Numbered from the stretch's first letter, positions 27,689 through 37,070 are shown. The stretch is 64,000 nucleotides of DNA from Robertkochia aurantiaca (GCF_020166495.1 NZ_JAINZS010000004.1:592450-656449); one strand, 5' to 3'. Notes: generated by a model not told the origin, from the letters alone. Translations and numbers: made by a program.

Positions 27689-27726
27689 AAAGGAGACACG
27701 AACCGCAGTCAGTGTCTCCTTTTTTT
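27689..27726. terminator. bidirectional terminator, DinB-like gene / small ORF
   Basis: AAAGGAGACAC (27689-27699) and GTGTCTCCTTT (27712-27722) with a 12-nt loop. T-runs follow on the plus strand and, in complement, on the minus strand. Confidence 0.85.
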
Positions 27727-27764
27727 AATGGCTAGTCAACTTTTGGGGCAATGCTTAATGGGGC

Positions 27765-27905
27765 TTAAAGCATAAATAGTTTTCTAGCGACCTGTGACAA
27801 GTTTTTTAACAGTTCGACCATGTCGTTTACATTCTCTACGAATCCTTTGACAAATGATCTTTTTGGGGCCTCGTCACGGCTGTAGGTTAATTCAAATTCA
27901 CTCAT
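27765..27905 (-). CDS. candidate 46-residue small protein
   Basis: I do not recognise this protein. It has a polar, charged N-terminal half (MSEFELTYSRDEAPKRS) and an amphipathic helical C-terminal half (FVENVNDMVELLKNLSQVARK). The protein-like composition, a near-consensus promoter box (TATATTTA, 27947-27954) about 40 nt upstream, and a terminator that works in its direction 40 nt after the stop all argue for a real transcript. Length and lack of known homologues keep confidence moderate. Confidence 0.5.
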   Translation of the reverse strand: MSEFELTYSRDEAPKRSFVKGFVENVNDMVELLKNLSQVARKLFML

Positions 27906-28414
27906 AGTCATAAGCAGTCATTCAGTATTCAAGATTAAAGGCGAAATAAATATAACACAGCTTTTTCAAGTCACCACATAATTGTTGTGAAGCCTACAAT
28001 TCTTGTGGTCAGGCTATTATCACCCATAAATTATGAACGATTCAGTTCAGGTATCAACCTTTCTCAAATCTAGAATATTTTTTGAATCATACGTTAATCT
28101 GTATCATTTTTTCGATGAAATGCACTTTTGAGTATAAAATATTGTAAACAGACGCTTATCTCCTTACGTATAACCTTATGCCTGGCCACGGTTTCACTGT
28201 AGCGGGAAGGCAGACTGCATGAGTCATGCAATACGCTCACCGCTGTTCAGGGGCCTTTATACCGACGGTAAGGCTCACCCATAGCAAACCACCGGATCGC
28301 TACTGCAAAAGCATACCTCAGCAGCACGAAACTCGAGAAGGGTCTCAACATACAGTTGACACAAAAAAATAAGGCAGAAACCTGCCTTATTCGATCTGAG
28401 ATATGTTAGTACGA
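27906..28414. other. 0.5-kb intergenic region with shared motif and hairpins
   Basis: No ORF is convincing. The AT-rich part (to about 28165) holds a copy of the subtilase-promoter motif at 28107-28127. The part from about 28170 to 28340 is visibly richer in G and C and holds inverted repeats: TGCATGA-G-TCATGCA at 28216-28230, and a hairpin GCCTT/AAGGC with inner ACC/GGT at 28253-28274. It could encode a structured RNA or be a decayed gene. Confidence 0.5.
28362..28390 (-). terminator. scoAB terminator
   Basis: ATAAGGCAG (28369-28377) and CTGCCTTAT (28382-28390) with an AAAC loop. On the minus strand the stem is followed by TTTTTTTG. It lies 25 bp past the scoB stop. Confidence 0.8.
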
Positions 28415-29071
28415 TTATAATTTCATTTCCGGTACCTCATCAGGAATGACCAGTCTCCCGGCTGTAGCCTCTTTGATTTCTTCAACACTGACCCCGGGGG
28501 CTCGTTCCAAAAGAAGAAAACCTTTATCGGTCACCTCAAGCACGGCAAGGTTGGTCACAATCTTTTTAACGCACCTGACTCCGGTCAGGGGAAGGGTACA
28601 TTCTGTTAGCAGCTTTGATTCTCCCGCTTTATTGGTATGCATCATCGCCACGATAATATTTTCGGCCGAGGCCACCAGATCCATGGCACCTCCCATACCC
28701 TTTACCATTTTTCCAGGTATCTTCCAGTTTGCGATATCGCCATTATCGGCTACCTCCATGGCTCCCAGTATGGTCAGATCAACATGTTGCCCCCTGATCA
28801 TGCCAAAACTAAGTGCAGAATCGAAAAAGGAGGCTCCCGGAAGTGTGGTGATGGTTTGCTTACCCGCATTGATCACATCGGGATCTGCTTCCCCCTCTAA
28901 AGGAAAGGGACCCATACCCAGCACGCCGTTCTCACTTTGAAATTCGACAGAGATATCGTCACGCACAAAATTAGCTACCAGGGTGGGTATTCCGATTCCC
29001 AGGTTTACGTAATACCCGTCTTTAACTTCTTTGGCAATACGCTGTGCTATTTGTTCTTTGCTAAGGCTCAT
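28415..29071 (-). CDS. scoB: 3-oxoacid CoA-transferase subunit B
   Basis: Beta subunit of succinyl-CoA:3-ketoacid CoA-transferase, which activates acetoacetate at the expense of succinyl-CoA. The catalytic glutamate is E47 in [11 protein letters not shown]. The family blocks [29 protein letters not shown] and [10 protein letters not shown] are present. A 218-aa protein. Its ATG overlaps the stop of scoA by 4 bp (ATGA), so the two subunits are translationally coupled. Confidence 0.94.
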   Translation of the reverse strand: MSLSKEQIAQRIAKEVKDGYYVNLGIGIPTLVANFVRDDISVEFQSENGVLGMGPFPLEGEADPDVINAGKQTITTLPGASFFDSALSFGMIRGQHVDLTILGAMEVADNGDIANWKIPGKMVKGMGGAMDLVASAENIIVAMMHTNKAGESKLLTECTLPLTGVRCVKKIVTNLAVLEVTDKGFLLLERAPGVSVEEIKEATAGRLVIPDEVPEMKL

Positions 29072-29772
29072 GATGTGGCTTTTCTTACGGTTAACTTTTC
29101 GATTCTCTTCTCATAACGCTCTCCCTGGAAAATTCTTTGCACAAAAATTCCCGGAATGTGAATCCGGTTCGGATCCAGCGTACCTGCCGGAACCAATTCT
29201 TCAACCTCTACCACGGTGGTTCTGGCTGCACCGCACATATTCGGATTAAAATTTCGGGCGGTTCCCTTAAAAATTATATTCCCTGCCTCATCCCCCTTCC
29301 AGGCTTTTATAAATGCAAAGTCGGCATCAAAAGCATGCTCCAGTATATGCATCTTTCCGTTAAACATACGGCTTTCCTTCCCCTCTCCTACTTCGGTTCC
29401 ATAACCGGCAGGAGTAAAGAAAGCAGGAATACCTGCCTGGGCTGCCCGGCATCTTTCCGCCAGGGTACCCTGTGGCATGAGCTCCACCTCCAGTTCCCCG
29501 CTGAGCATTTGCCTTTCAAACTCATCGTTCTCTCCCACATAGGAGGAAATCATTTTTTTTATCTGGTGTTTCTGTAAGAGCAGTCCGAGTCCGAAATCAT
29601 CTACCCCCGCGTTGTTTGAAATACAGGTAAGGTCTTTAACTCCAAGTCTTACCAGCTCTGCAATACTGTTCTCGGGAATACCGCAAAGGCCAAAACCTCC
29701 CAGCATGAAGGTCATTCCGTTTTGAACACCCTTCAGGGCATCCTGTACAGAATCTACTTTTTTTGAAATCAT
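29068..29772 (-). CDS. scoA: 3-oxoacid CoA-transferase subunit A
   Basis: Alpha subunit of the same CoA-transferase. A 234-aa protein with the conserved [13 protein letters not shown] near residue 25, [16 protein letters not shown], and [21 protein letters not shown] 29772. It lies downstream of PBP1A but is separated from it by a terminator at 29865-29904, so it begins its own unit. A weak box (TAATTTTC) upstream may be its promoter. Confidence 0.94.
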   Translation of the reverse strand: MISKKVDSVQDALKGVQNGMTFMLGGFGLCGIPENSIAELVRLGVKDLTCISNNAGVDDFGLGLLLQKHQIKKMISSYVGENDEFERQMLSGELEVELMPQGTLAERCRAAQAGIPAFFTPAGYGTEVGEGKESRMFNGKMHILEHAFDADFAFIKAWKGDEAGNIIFKGTARNFNPNMCGAARTTVVEVEELVPAGTLDPNRIHIPGIFVQRIFQGERYEKRIEKLTVRKATS

Positions 29773-29864
29773 CTATTTCTAATCTTTTTTAAGTTGGATG
29801 GGAATATATTTTTCATATTCGCAAAACAGAAGCCGAAAATTACGAATATTTCACCAAAACGAAG

Positions 29865-29904
29865 AAAAGGCGGCATCCCTTTTTCAAGAGAAGAACCGCC
29901 TTTT
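29865..29904 (-). terminator. PBP1A operon terminator
   Basis: AAAAGGCGG (29865-29873) and CCGCCTTTT (29896-29904), 22-nt loop, T-rich end on the minus strand, 20 bp after the PBP1A stop. Confidence 0.65.
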
Positions 29905-29923
29905 CATAAATCTTGATCTGAGA

Positions 29924-32263
29924 TCAGAAGTCGATCTCTACCGGTTTTTCTTTTTTGACTTTTATACTGTCCTGTTCTTCCCCGGGCTTTTCACAATCTA
30001 CCCGTATGGTCAGGTCTTCAGGCGCCTCGAAATCTTCTGCAGACACTCCGAGATCTTCGTTTTCATAACATTTTCTCATATAGAGCGCCCATATAGGCAG
30101 CGCCATACTGGCCCCTTGCCCGTAGGTAATGCTTGCAAAATGGGTTGCGCGGTCTTCACCACCTACCCATACTCCTGTGACCAGGTTGGGCACCATTCCC
30201 ATAAACCAGCCGTCACTTTGATTCTGGGTGGTTCCGGTCTTTCCGGCGATGGGGTTTTCAAACTGATAGGGGTAACCCGTTATGATCTCTTTATATTCCG
30301 TACGATCTGCTGCCCAGTTATGACGTAGTCGCATACCCGATCCTGCCTCGGTAACTCCCTTCATCAGGTTTACAGCCGTATAGGCGATCTCAGGACTTAA
30401 AACATCTCTTGTTTCAGGAACATATTCATAGAGAACGGTCCCGTGCTTGTCTTCAATTCTGGTGATCATCACCGGTTTTACATATACACCCTGATTTGCA
30501 AAAGTACCGTAGGCGCCAACCATTTCATATACCGACATATCAGGTGTTCCCAGGGCGATGGAAGGAACGGCCAGCAGATCAGACTCAACTCCCATTTTCT
30601 TGATCAGGTTCACTACCGGTTGTGGGCCTACCATATCCATCAGTCTCGCTGTGATAGAGTTTACCGAATTAGCCAGAGCATTCTTAAGGGTTTTATATTC
30701 TCCCGAATAGTCATCATCTGAATTTTCAGGACACCAGGGTTCCATATTGCCGTATTTCCCGGCCTCAATACAGGTGAGTATGTCAGGCAGGGAGTCACAG
30801 GGAGAAAGGTGTAACTGATCGATGGCCGCGGTATAAACGAAAGGCTTAAAGGTAGAACCTGCCTGTCTTTTCGCCTGCTTTACCTGGTCGTATTTAAAAT
30901 GCCTGTAATCGACACCGCCCACCCATGCTTTCACATGACCGGTCTGAGGCTCCATAGACATCATACCCGAGCGCAAATAGTACTTGTAGTACCTCATTGA
31001 GTCTAACGGAGTCATGACCGTATCTTTTGAACCTTCCCAGGTAAACACCTCCATGGGTACTTTCTCATGAAAAGAAGCTTCGATCTCTTCATCAGATTTT
31101 TTCAGGTCATATTTCATATGTCTCCATCTCTCCGAACGCCTCATGGATCGCATCAAAAGCGTATCGATCTGACCTTTTCTCAAATCCTGGAAGGGTGCGG
31201 TAGGATTTCGCTTTTTGGTATTTTGTACAAAGAATTCAGCCTGCAGTCGCTTCATATGTTCATTGGTAGCTTCCTCTGCATACTGTTGCATACGCGAATC
31301 GATGGTGGTAAAGATCTTCAGACCGTCCAGATAAATATTGTATTTATCGCCATCAGGCTTACGGTTTTTCTCATCATTGGTCCAGTCTTTCAGCCAATCT
31401 CTCAGGTACTCCCTGAAGTAAGTTGCAATTCCCTGACTGTGTGTCTCAGGATGATAATCGATCTCAAGAGGCATGCTGCTCAATGAGTCCAGTTCTTCTT
31501 CAGAAATAAAATCGTTCCGGTACATTTGTCCCAGAACAACATTTCTCCGGTTGGTCACCCCTTCGACATTGCGGCGAGGGTTATAGAGAGATGAATTCTT
31601 GAACATCCCCACCAGCATGGCCGACTCTTCGATGGTCAGTTCTCCCGGTTCCTTTCCGAAATAAATTCTTGCCGCAGAACGTATCCCGTCTGCATTATTG
31701 TTAAAATCATAGATGTTGAAATACATCGCTATGATCTCTTCTTTGGTATATTGTTTTTCCAGCCTGACTGCAATGATCCATTCCTTGATCTTCTGTGTTA
31801 CCCGTTCGATCTTGTTTGATGATACCTGTTGGGTGAACAACTGCTTGGCCAGCTGTTGAGAGATGGTACTCGCCCCTCCTCTGGTTCCAAGAAACACGGC
31901 GGCTCTCAGGGTTCCCCAGGCATCGATACCTGAATGATCAAAATAACGCTCATCTTCGGTTGCGATCAGGGCATTTACCAGGTGGTCAGGCAGATCGTCG
32001 TAAGGCACGGGAGTTCGGTTATCGCTCAGATAATATTTTCCCAGGGTTTTCCCGTCTGATGATATCACCTCTGAAGCGAGATTGGTCTGCGGGTTTTCGA
32101 GGATCTCAAAAGTGGGTAAGGGCCCGAATACCCCCCATGAAGCCAGAAGGAATATAAGCACCACTGCCAATACACCTGTAGCGAACAGTCGCCAGAACCA
32201 TTTTATATAGGGCTTGAATCCCGTTGCTGCCGGTTTTTTCTTTTTAGATTTTTTTGCTGTCAT
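29924..32263 (-). CDS. penicillin-binding protein 1A, bifunctional transglycosylase/transpeptidase
   Basis: Peptidoglycan polymerase and crosslinker. A 779-aa protein with a short basic cytoplasmic tail and a membrane helix at about 28-50. The GT51 glycosyltransferase domain has EDERYFDHSGID and GGASTISQQLAKQL. The transpeptidase domain has catalytic SxxK in AGSTFKPFVY, SxN in NSVNSITARL, and KTG in AGKTGTTQNQSDGWFMG. It lies 3 bp after gldH in a ricT-gldH-PBP operon, an order I recall as common in Flavobacteriia. Confidence 0.95.
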   Translation of the reverse strand: MTAKKSKKKKPAATGFKPYIKWFWRLFATGVLAVVLIFLLASWGVFGPLPTFEILENPQTNLASEVISSDGKTLGKYYLSDNRTPVPYDDLPDHLVNALIATEDERYFDHSGIDAWGTLRAAVFLGTRGGASTISQQLAKQLFTQQVSSNKIERVTQKIKEWIIAVRLEKQYTKEEIIAMYFNIYDFNNNADGIRSAARIYFGKEPGELTIEESAMLVGMFKNSSLYNPRRNVEGVTNRRNVVLGQMYRNDFISEEELDSLSSMPLEIDYHPETHSQGIATYFREYLRDWLKDWTNDEKNRKPDGDKYNIYLDGLKIFTTIDSRMQQYAEEATNEHMKRLQAEFFVQNTKKRNPTAPFQDLRKGQIDTLLMRSMRRSERWRHMKYDLKKSDEEIEASFHEKVPMEVFTWEGSKDTVMTPLDSMRYYKYYLRSGMMSMEPQTGHVKAWVGGVDYRHFKYDQVKQAKRQAGSTFKPFVYTAAIDQLHLSPCDSLPDILTCIEAGKYGNMEPWCPENSDDDYSGEYKTLKNALANSVNSITARLMDMVGPQPVVNLIKKMGVESDLLAVPSIALGTPDMSVYEMVGAYGTFANQGVYVKPVMITRIEDKHGTVLYEYVPETRDVLSPEIAYTAVNLMKGVTEAGSGMRLRHNWAADRTEYKEIITGYPYQFENPIAGKTGTTQNQSDGWFMGMVPNLVTGVWVGGEDRATHFASITYGQGASMALPIWALYMRKCYENEDLGVSAEDFEAPEDLTIRVDCEKPGEEQDSIKVKKEKPVEIDF

Positions 32264-32266
32264 GTA

Positions 32267-32749
32267 TTAATCTCCTTTACGCTCTATAGCAATACCTACG
32301 TCAGTAATCCCCTTCAGGGACGTCACGCCATCAACATTTCCATTCTTTCTCATTGCTTGCTCAATACTTATGCCATATTCTCCCGTATCGGGAAATACCA
32401 CCGCTTCTTTGTACCACAACTTATTTTCCTTTACCGAAGAAAAGCCTTTCCCCAGCCATTCGCCGTCAGGTCGGGCCATTTCATATTCCAGGGTGTCGGC
32501 CACGATCTTTCCGTCGGGAAAGTTAAGATTGACGATAAGGTATAAGTTGCTGTAACGGTATTTTTCATCATTGCGAAGATTGATGAAAAGGTCGTATTGA
32601 CGGGTGGTATCAGGTGCCTTAAAGTTAAAGGTCACCGGCTCTTCACGATTCCAGCCGTTATCTATTCTCTTGTAGTCGCTGTAAACGAGGTCAGAATCAC
32701 AGGACATCAGAACTAGACCCGTAAGGATCAACATAAGGGTTTTAGCCAT
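32267..32749 (-). CDS. gldH: gliding motility lipoprotein GldH
   Basis: Lipoprotein needed for gliding motility in flavobacteria. A 160-aa protein with a signal peptide and lipobox ending at C17 (LVLMSC). The body matches GldH: DLVYSDYKRIDNGW, DLFINLRNDEKYRYSNLYLI and a C-terminal SLKGITDVGIAIE. The ORF extends upstream to 32866, but ATG 32749 opens the lipoprotein signal and overlaps the ricT stop by 8 bp (ATGGCTAA), implying coupling. The mechanism of GldH is not known. Confidence 0.92.
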   Translation of the reverse strand: MAKTLMLILTGLVLMSCDSDLVYSDYKRIDNGWNREEPVTFNFKAPDTTRQYDLFINLRNDEKYRYSNLYLIVNLNFPDGKIVADTLEYEMARPDGEWLGKGFSSVKENKLWYKEAVVFPDTGEYGISIEQAMRKNGNVDGVTSLKGITDVGIAIERKGD

Positions 32750-33950
32750 TTTTTGGTCTTCTCCTTTTTTGTTTTGGTTTATGCCTTCGGTTTTGATTTT
32801 GGCTTTGGTTCTTGCTACTCTTCTTGTTGTTATTGTTGCTCTTGCGTCGTTTTTTCGGACGATCAAATCTCGTAAGACTGTCCTGACCTACAACGTTTTC
32901 AAACTCCTTTTTATTATTTTTTTCCTCAACCTCAGCACTGAACTCTTCCAGGCTTGCAACCTTCTTTTTCTTCTTGTTATCGCTGATGATCGACTTTACC
33001 TGATCAAGGGTCAGCAGGTGCCACTTCGCCCACTCACCGTCATAAGCATACCATAGCAGACGCTGAAAGATATCGATCTTCTGACAGACCGCTTCGCCCT
33101 TCTCGGTCTGAAGCCTTACGTCCTGGTTGGGAAACTCCTTAAGGGCATCCAGATAGGCATCCAGTTCGTAATTCAGACAACATTTGAGTTTTCCGCATTG
33201 CCCCGCCAGTTTCTGGGGGTTCAAAGAAAGCTGCTGGTATCTTGCAGAGGCTGTGCTAACCGACCTGAAATCGGTAAGCCAGGTGGAACAACAAAGTTCC
33301 CTTCCGCAGGAACCGATACCTCCCAGGCGGGAAGCTTCCTGCCTGTAACCGATCTGTCGCATTTCGATACGAACATTAAATGAACGCGCCATATCTTTGA
33401 TCAGTTGCCTGAAGTCAACCCGTTCTTCGGCTGTGTAATAAAACGTCGCCTTGGAGCCGTCTCCCTGAAATTCCACATCTGAGATCTTCATCTGCAACTT
33501 CAGTCCGAGAGCCAGCTCACGGGAACGTTTTTGCACATCGGCCTCCCGGTCGCGGGCCTTTTGCCAGATATCTATGTCTTTTTGTGAAGCCTTGCGGTAT
33601 ACCTTCGGCAGATCTTCGGCATTGGGATCCACCCCTTTTTTCTTCATCTGAACCTTGACCAGTTCCCCTACAAGGGTAACGATTCCCACATCATGGCCCG
33701 GGGAGGCTTCGGTAGCCACCACATCACCAATTGAAAGGGTCAGGTTATCTTTATTTCGGAAAAATTCTTTCCTGCTGTTCTTAAATCTTACCTCCACACA
33801 GTCAAAAGCCTGCTGACCGGAAGGAAGTGTCATATTAGACAGCCAGTCAAAAACAGTAAGCTTGTTACAACCATCACTCCCGCAAGTTCCATTGTTCTTA
33901 CATCCACGTGGTTGCCCTCCCTTACCGGTTGAACAACTGCTACATCCCAT
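32742..33950 (-). CDS. ricT: PSP1 domain regulatory iron-sulfur protein (RicT/YaaT family)
   Basis: A 402-aa PSP1-family protein. The central domain has the conserved cysteine blocks GIGSCGRELCCSTWL and LAGQCGKLKCCLNYE. Two additions stand out. The N-terminus is Cys-rich (C3, C6, C17, C23, C28), and the C-terminus is a long Asn/Lys/Arg low-complexity tail, strongly basic, which could contact RNA. In Bacillus, RicT is part of an Fe-S complex affecting RNA processing; the role in Bacteroidota is unproven. A GTG at 33992 opens a longer frame, but ATG 33950 is preferred. First gene of the ricT-gldH-PBP1A operon, with a weak box (TATCTTTA) at 34027-34034. Confidence 0.88.
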   Translation of the reverse strand: MGCSSCSTGKGGQPRGCKNNGTCGSDGCNKLTVFDWLSNMTLPSGQQAFDCVEVRFKNSRKEFFRNKDNLTLSIGDVVATEASPGHDVGIVTLVGELVKVQMKKKGVDPNAEDLPKVYRKASQKDIDIWQKARDREADVQKRSRELALGLKLQMKISDVEFQGDGSKATFYYTAEERVDFRQLIKDMARSFNVRIEMRQIGYRQEASRLGGIGSCGRELCCSTWLTDFRSVSTASARYQQLSLNPQKLAGQCGKLKCCLNYELDAYLDALKEFPNQDVRLQTEKGEAVCQKIDIFQRLLWYAYDGEWAKWHLLTLDQVKSIISDNKKKKKVASLEEFSAEVEEKNNKKEFENVVGQDSLTRFDRPKKRRKSNNNNKKSSKNQSQNQNRRHKPKQKRRRPKNG

Positions 33951-34073
33951 AATATAATATCTTGTACCGGCAAGTCCCTTAAATTCAGGCACTCCGGTTT
34001 CAATTCATAATAAATTTACTTCCTCGTAAAGATAGTATTATTTCCGAACAACCGAAACGAAGGTTTAAATGTC

Positions 34074-35105
34074 TCAGCGCTTGTATTTAAGCACTTCTGA
34101 GCGACCTTTTTTAAAGATGAGATTGCTCTTTGTCTTCCCTCTTCTCAGGCTTTTTTGCTCTTCATAAGGCAAGGAAGCGATGTGCTGACATTCTTCAGAA
34201 CAACACTGGTCCATTTTCTCTGCACATTCCTCACACTGAATAAAAAGAAGGTGACAGGCCTCATTGGCACAATTCACATGAGTATCACAAGGTTTGCCGC
34301 ACTGATGACAGTTTGCGATCACATCTTCTGAAATGCGCTCTGCCCGTCTTTGATCAAAAACGAAATTCTTGCCTATAAACTTATTCTCAAGATTTTTTTC
34401 CTGTACCTGCCGGAAGTAATTTATAATACCACCTTCAAGCTGATAGACATTTTTAAAGCCCCTGTGCTTATAATAGGCACTGGCTTTTTCACAACGGATA
34501 CCTCCGGTACAATACATCACCAGATTCTTGTCTTCCTTATGTTCCTTCAGATCTTCTTCAATGATCGGAAGGGAATCTCTGAAGGTATCGACATCAGGAG
34601 TGACGGCATTTTTGAAATGCCCGATCTCGCTTTCATAATGATTGCGCATATCGACCAGAACGGTGTTCGGATCTTCGATGAGCCTGTTAAAATGTTCCGC
34701 ATCGAGGTGTACTCCCTTGTTGGTAACATCGAAGGTGTCGTCTTCCAGTCCGTCGGCAACGATCTTATCCCGCACCTTTACCTTGAGTTTGAGAAAAGAG
34801 AAATTGTCCTGCTCTATCGCAATATTCAATCTCACATTTTCCAGAAAGCTTATACTGTCGAGATGCGTTTTGAATTTTTCGAAATTTTCAGAAGGAACCG
34901 ACAGCTGGGCATTGATGCCCTCATGAGCTACATAGATCCTGCCCAGCACCTCGAGCTCATCCCAGGTGACGAATAAATGATTTCTGAAAATTTCAGGGTT
35001 TTTAATGTGCGCGTATTTATAGAAAGAGATGGTAAGGCGGTCTTTGCCGGCACGTTCGATCAGTTCAGCTCTTTCCTCTGCGCTTAATGTATTGTACAGT
35101 TGCAT
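34074..35105 (-). CDS. trhO: tRNA uridine(34) hydroxylase, rhodanese-related (TrhO/YceA)
   Basis: Oxygen-dependent tRNA U34 hydroxylase family. An N-terminal acylphosphatase-like domain (about 1-110) precedes a rhodanese domain with VDMRNHYESEIGHF and the active-site loop MYCTGGIRCEKA. The C-terminus adds a Cys-rich tail (CHQCGKPCDTHVNC, CCSEEC), likely a zinc-binding module typical of this family. A TTG at 35129 would extend it by eight residues, but it lies just after the promoter box, so ATG 35105 (343 aa) is chosen. Divergent from recA. Confidence 0.92.
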   Translation of the reverse strand: MQLYNTLSAEERAELIERAGKDRLTISFYKYAHIKNPEIFRNHLFVTWDELEVLGRIYVAHEGINAQLSVPSENFEKFKTHLDSISFLENVRLNIAIEQDNFSFLKLKVKVRDKIVADGLEDDTFDVTNKGVHLDAEHFNRLIEDPNTVLVDMRNHYESEIGHFKNAVTPDVDTFRDSLPIIEEDLKEHKEDKNLVMYCTGGIRCEKASAYYKHRGFKNVYQLEGGIINYFRQVQEKNLENKFIGKNFVFDQRRAERISEDVIANCHQCGKPCDTHVNCANEACHLLFIQCEECAEKMDQCCSEECQHIASLPYEEQKSLRRGKTKSNLIFKKGRSEVLKYKR

Positions 35106-35140
35106 GCTATACCAATATTTTAAGTTCAAGAAAATTTGTG

Positions 35141-35148
35141 CAAAAATA
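35141..35148 (-). promoter_or_regulatory. trhO promoter -7 box
   Basis: Minus-strand TATTTTTG, exact TAnnTTTG match, 35 nt before ATG 35105. Confidence 0.6.
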
Positions 35149-35530
35149 GGTTTTTTTAATCAACCGCAATAACGGTTGCCTTTATAACCTTAAAAATGAG
35201 GAAGAAAGAGGGCGGTTATCTGGAATAGCCCTAAATACAAAAAGAGCTCCTGTAGGGAACTCTTTTCGCAGCTAATTCGTTGTTAATAATTTTAATTTAT
35301 GTCATCATTGCTTATCGATTAACAACGAACTTAGCCTCCATCAAGCTTGCCAATACAACATATTACTATGGAGAATAACGAATTGATCAATAAGAGTTTT
35401 CTTGAAAATTTCATCTAATTCGTTTGATTCTACCTGTATGATGCGGAGAGTCTAAAAAGGTTGCGTATTAAATTGATTGCTTTGAAATAATTGGTATTTT
35501 AGCGAAAATCAAACTAGCGAAAAGACACAG
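35149..35530. other. 380-bp trhO-recA intergenic region with inverted repeats
   Basis: No credible gene. A hairpin AAAAGAG-c-TCC / GGA-a-CTCTTTT (35240-35266) has a T5 tail on the minus strand. A 12-bp perfect inverted repeat follows: TTCGTTGTTAAT (35276-35287) and ATTAACAACGAA (35318-35329). The recA promoter is at 35473-35502. Confidence 0.55.
35473..35502 (+). promoter_or_regulatory. recA promoter
   Basis: TTG (35473-35475), 19-bp spacer, TATTTTAG (35495-35502), a 7/8 match to TAnnTTTG, 28 nt before the recA ATG. No LexA-type palindrome was recognised over it. Confidence 0.45.
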
Positions 35531-36538
35531 ATGAGTTCTGAAAAAGAAGCCAAATTAAAAGCCTTAAAACTCACCCTTGACAAACTCGATAAGACCTACG
35601 GAAAGGGTGCTGTAATGAAAATGGGTGACAGTGTTGTTGAAGATGTGGATGTCATCCCTACCGGATCGATCGGTCTGGATATCGCGATGGGTGTGGGAGG
35701 ATACCCTAAAGGAAGAGTGGTAGAGATCTACGGGCCCGAATCATCAGGTAAAACAACCCTGACACTGCATGCCATAGCAGAAGCACAGAAAGCCGGTGGA
35801 ATAGCCGCCTTTATTGATGCTGAACATGCCTTTGACCGCTTTTATGCTGAAAAACTCGGAGTAGATATCGACAACCTGATCATTTCTCAGCCCGATCACG
35901 GTGAACAGGCCCTTGAGATCGCCGATAACCTGATACGCTCAGGAGCGATAGATATCGTTATTGTTGACTCGGTGGCTGCATTGACACCAAAGAGTGAGAT
36001 CGAAGGAGAAATGGGTGACTCAAAAATGGGACTACACGCCCGTTTGATGTCACAGGCACTCAGAAAACTGACCGCCAGTATCAGCAAAACGAAATGTACG
36101 GTTATCTTCATCAACCAGCTAAGGGAAAAGATAGGTGTGATGTTCGGAAATCCTGAAACAACTACCGGTGGTAACGCCCTTAAATTCTACGCTTCGGTAA
36201 GACTGGATATTCGCAGATCTACTCAGATCAAAGATACCAGCGGAGATGTTTCCGGAAATAAGACCCGCGTGAAAGTAGTAAAGAACAAGGTAGCTCCTCC
36301 CTTTAAATCGGCCGAATTCGACATCATGTATGGAGAAGGAATCTCACGGGTAGGAGAAATATTAGACCTCGGAGTCGATTTTGACATCATTAAAAAGAGC
36401 GGCTCCTGGTTTAGCTATGGAGACACCAAACTCGGACAAGGTCGCGATGCGGTGAAAGCCCTGCTCAAAGACAACCCGGAACTTCTGGAAGAACTGGAAG
36501 AAAAGATAAAAGAGGCGATAAAGGCCCTTCAAAACTAA
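35531..36538 (+). CDS. recA: recombinase RecA
   Basis: Strand-exchange protein for recombinational repair. A 335-aa protein with Walker [10 protein letters not shown] (about 67-75), Walker [13 protein letters not shown], the L2 loop [30 protein letters not shown], and the C-terminal domain ending in an acidic helix. ATG 35531. Monocistronic, followed by a strong terminator. Confidence 0.98.
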   Translation: MSSEKEAKLKALKLTLDKLDKTYGKGAVMKMGDSVVEDVDVIPTGSIGLDIAMGVGGYPKGRVVEIYGPESSGKTTLTLHAIAEAQKAGGIAAFIDAEHAFDRFYAEKLGVDIDNLIISQPDHGEQALEIADNLIRSGAIDIVIVDSVAALTPKSEIEGEMGDSKMGLHARLMSQALRKLTASISKTKCTVIFINQLREKIGVMFGNPETTTGGNALKFYASVRLDIRRSTQIKDTSGDVSGNKTRVKVVKNKVAPPFKSAEFDIMYGEGISRVGEILDLGVDFDIIKKSGSWFSYGDTKLGQGRDAVKALLKDNPELLEELEEKIKEAIKALQN

Positions 36539-36547
36539 AAGAAATCT

Positions 36548-36576
36548 TCCCGAAGCCCCGCTTCGGGATTTTTTTT
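36548..36576 (+). terminator. recA terminator
   Basis: TCCCGAAGC (36548-36556) and GCTTCGGGA (36560-36568), 3-nt loop, followed by eight T. Confidence 0.9.
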
Positions 36577-36627
36577 ACGCAACCTTTTGCCCCGATTCGC
36601 ATCTAACAAACAAGTAGGTTATTTGAT

Positions 36628-37059
36628 ATGATGAAAAGAATTGGAATTTGGATGACAGCCATCGTGGTGTTCATAAACCTGAACGCCTGTGATCTGTCTG
36701 ATGATGACGGGGTGAATTTCTTTTTTGAACCCCTACAGGTGACAGCGGCCGAATTCCCCGAAAGCTTTGAGCTGGGAGAGGTGTACCGCATACAGGTCGA
36801 TTATTTAAGACCGACCGATTGTCATTTTTTTGAAGGTTTTGATTTCAGTGTTAATGCGCAAACCGAACGTACCATCATCGCGGTTGGACTGGTTGAAAAC
36901 CGCGAGGATTGCGAAGTGTTAAGCAACGAAGAGCTCACGCAGTTCTTCGACTTCGAAGTGAGGTTTACAGGCACATATACTTTTAGGTTCTTTACAGGCA
37001 AAAACAGCAATGGTGAAAATGAATATTTAGTTTATGAGGTACCCGTAATCAGTAACTAG
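36628..37059 (+). CDS. lipoprotein of unknown function upstream of an ECF sigma factor
   Basis: A 143-aa protein with a lipoprotein signal and lipobox ending at C21 (INLNAC). The mature part is predicted all-beta, Ig-like (FEPLQVTAAEFPESFELGEVYRI ... FTGTYTFRFFTG), with two further cysteines (in PTDCHFF and NREDCEVL) spaced for a disulfide. I do not recognise the family. It ends 11 bp before the sigma factor gene, so the two are very likely co-transcribed. It might be an envelope partner or sensor of that system, which is inference. Confidence 0.75.
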   Translation: MMKRIGIWMTAIVVFINLNACDLSDDDGVNFFFEPLQVTAAEFPESFELGEVYRIQVDYLRPTDCHFFEGFDFSVNAQTERTIIAVGLVENREDCEVLSNEELTQFFDFEVRFTGTYTFRFFTGKNSNGENEYLVYEVPVISN

Positions 37060-37070
37060 AGATCGATGAC

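Noticed and set aside
28280..28360. Minus-strand reading LEFRAAEVCFCSSDPVVCYG as a gene fragment
   Set aside because: A stop follows at once and no family is recognised; kept only as part of the unexplained GC-richer block.
35312..35341. Nine-codon minus-strand ORF (MEAKFVVNR) before the inverted repeat, as a leader peptide
   Set aside because: No downstream minus-strand gene to attenuate and no promoter; likely chance.
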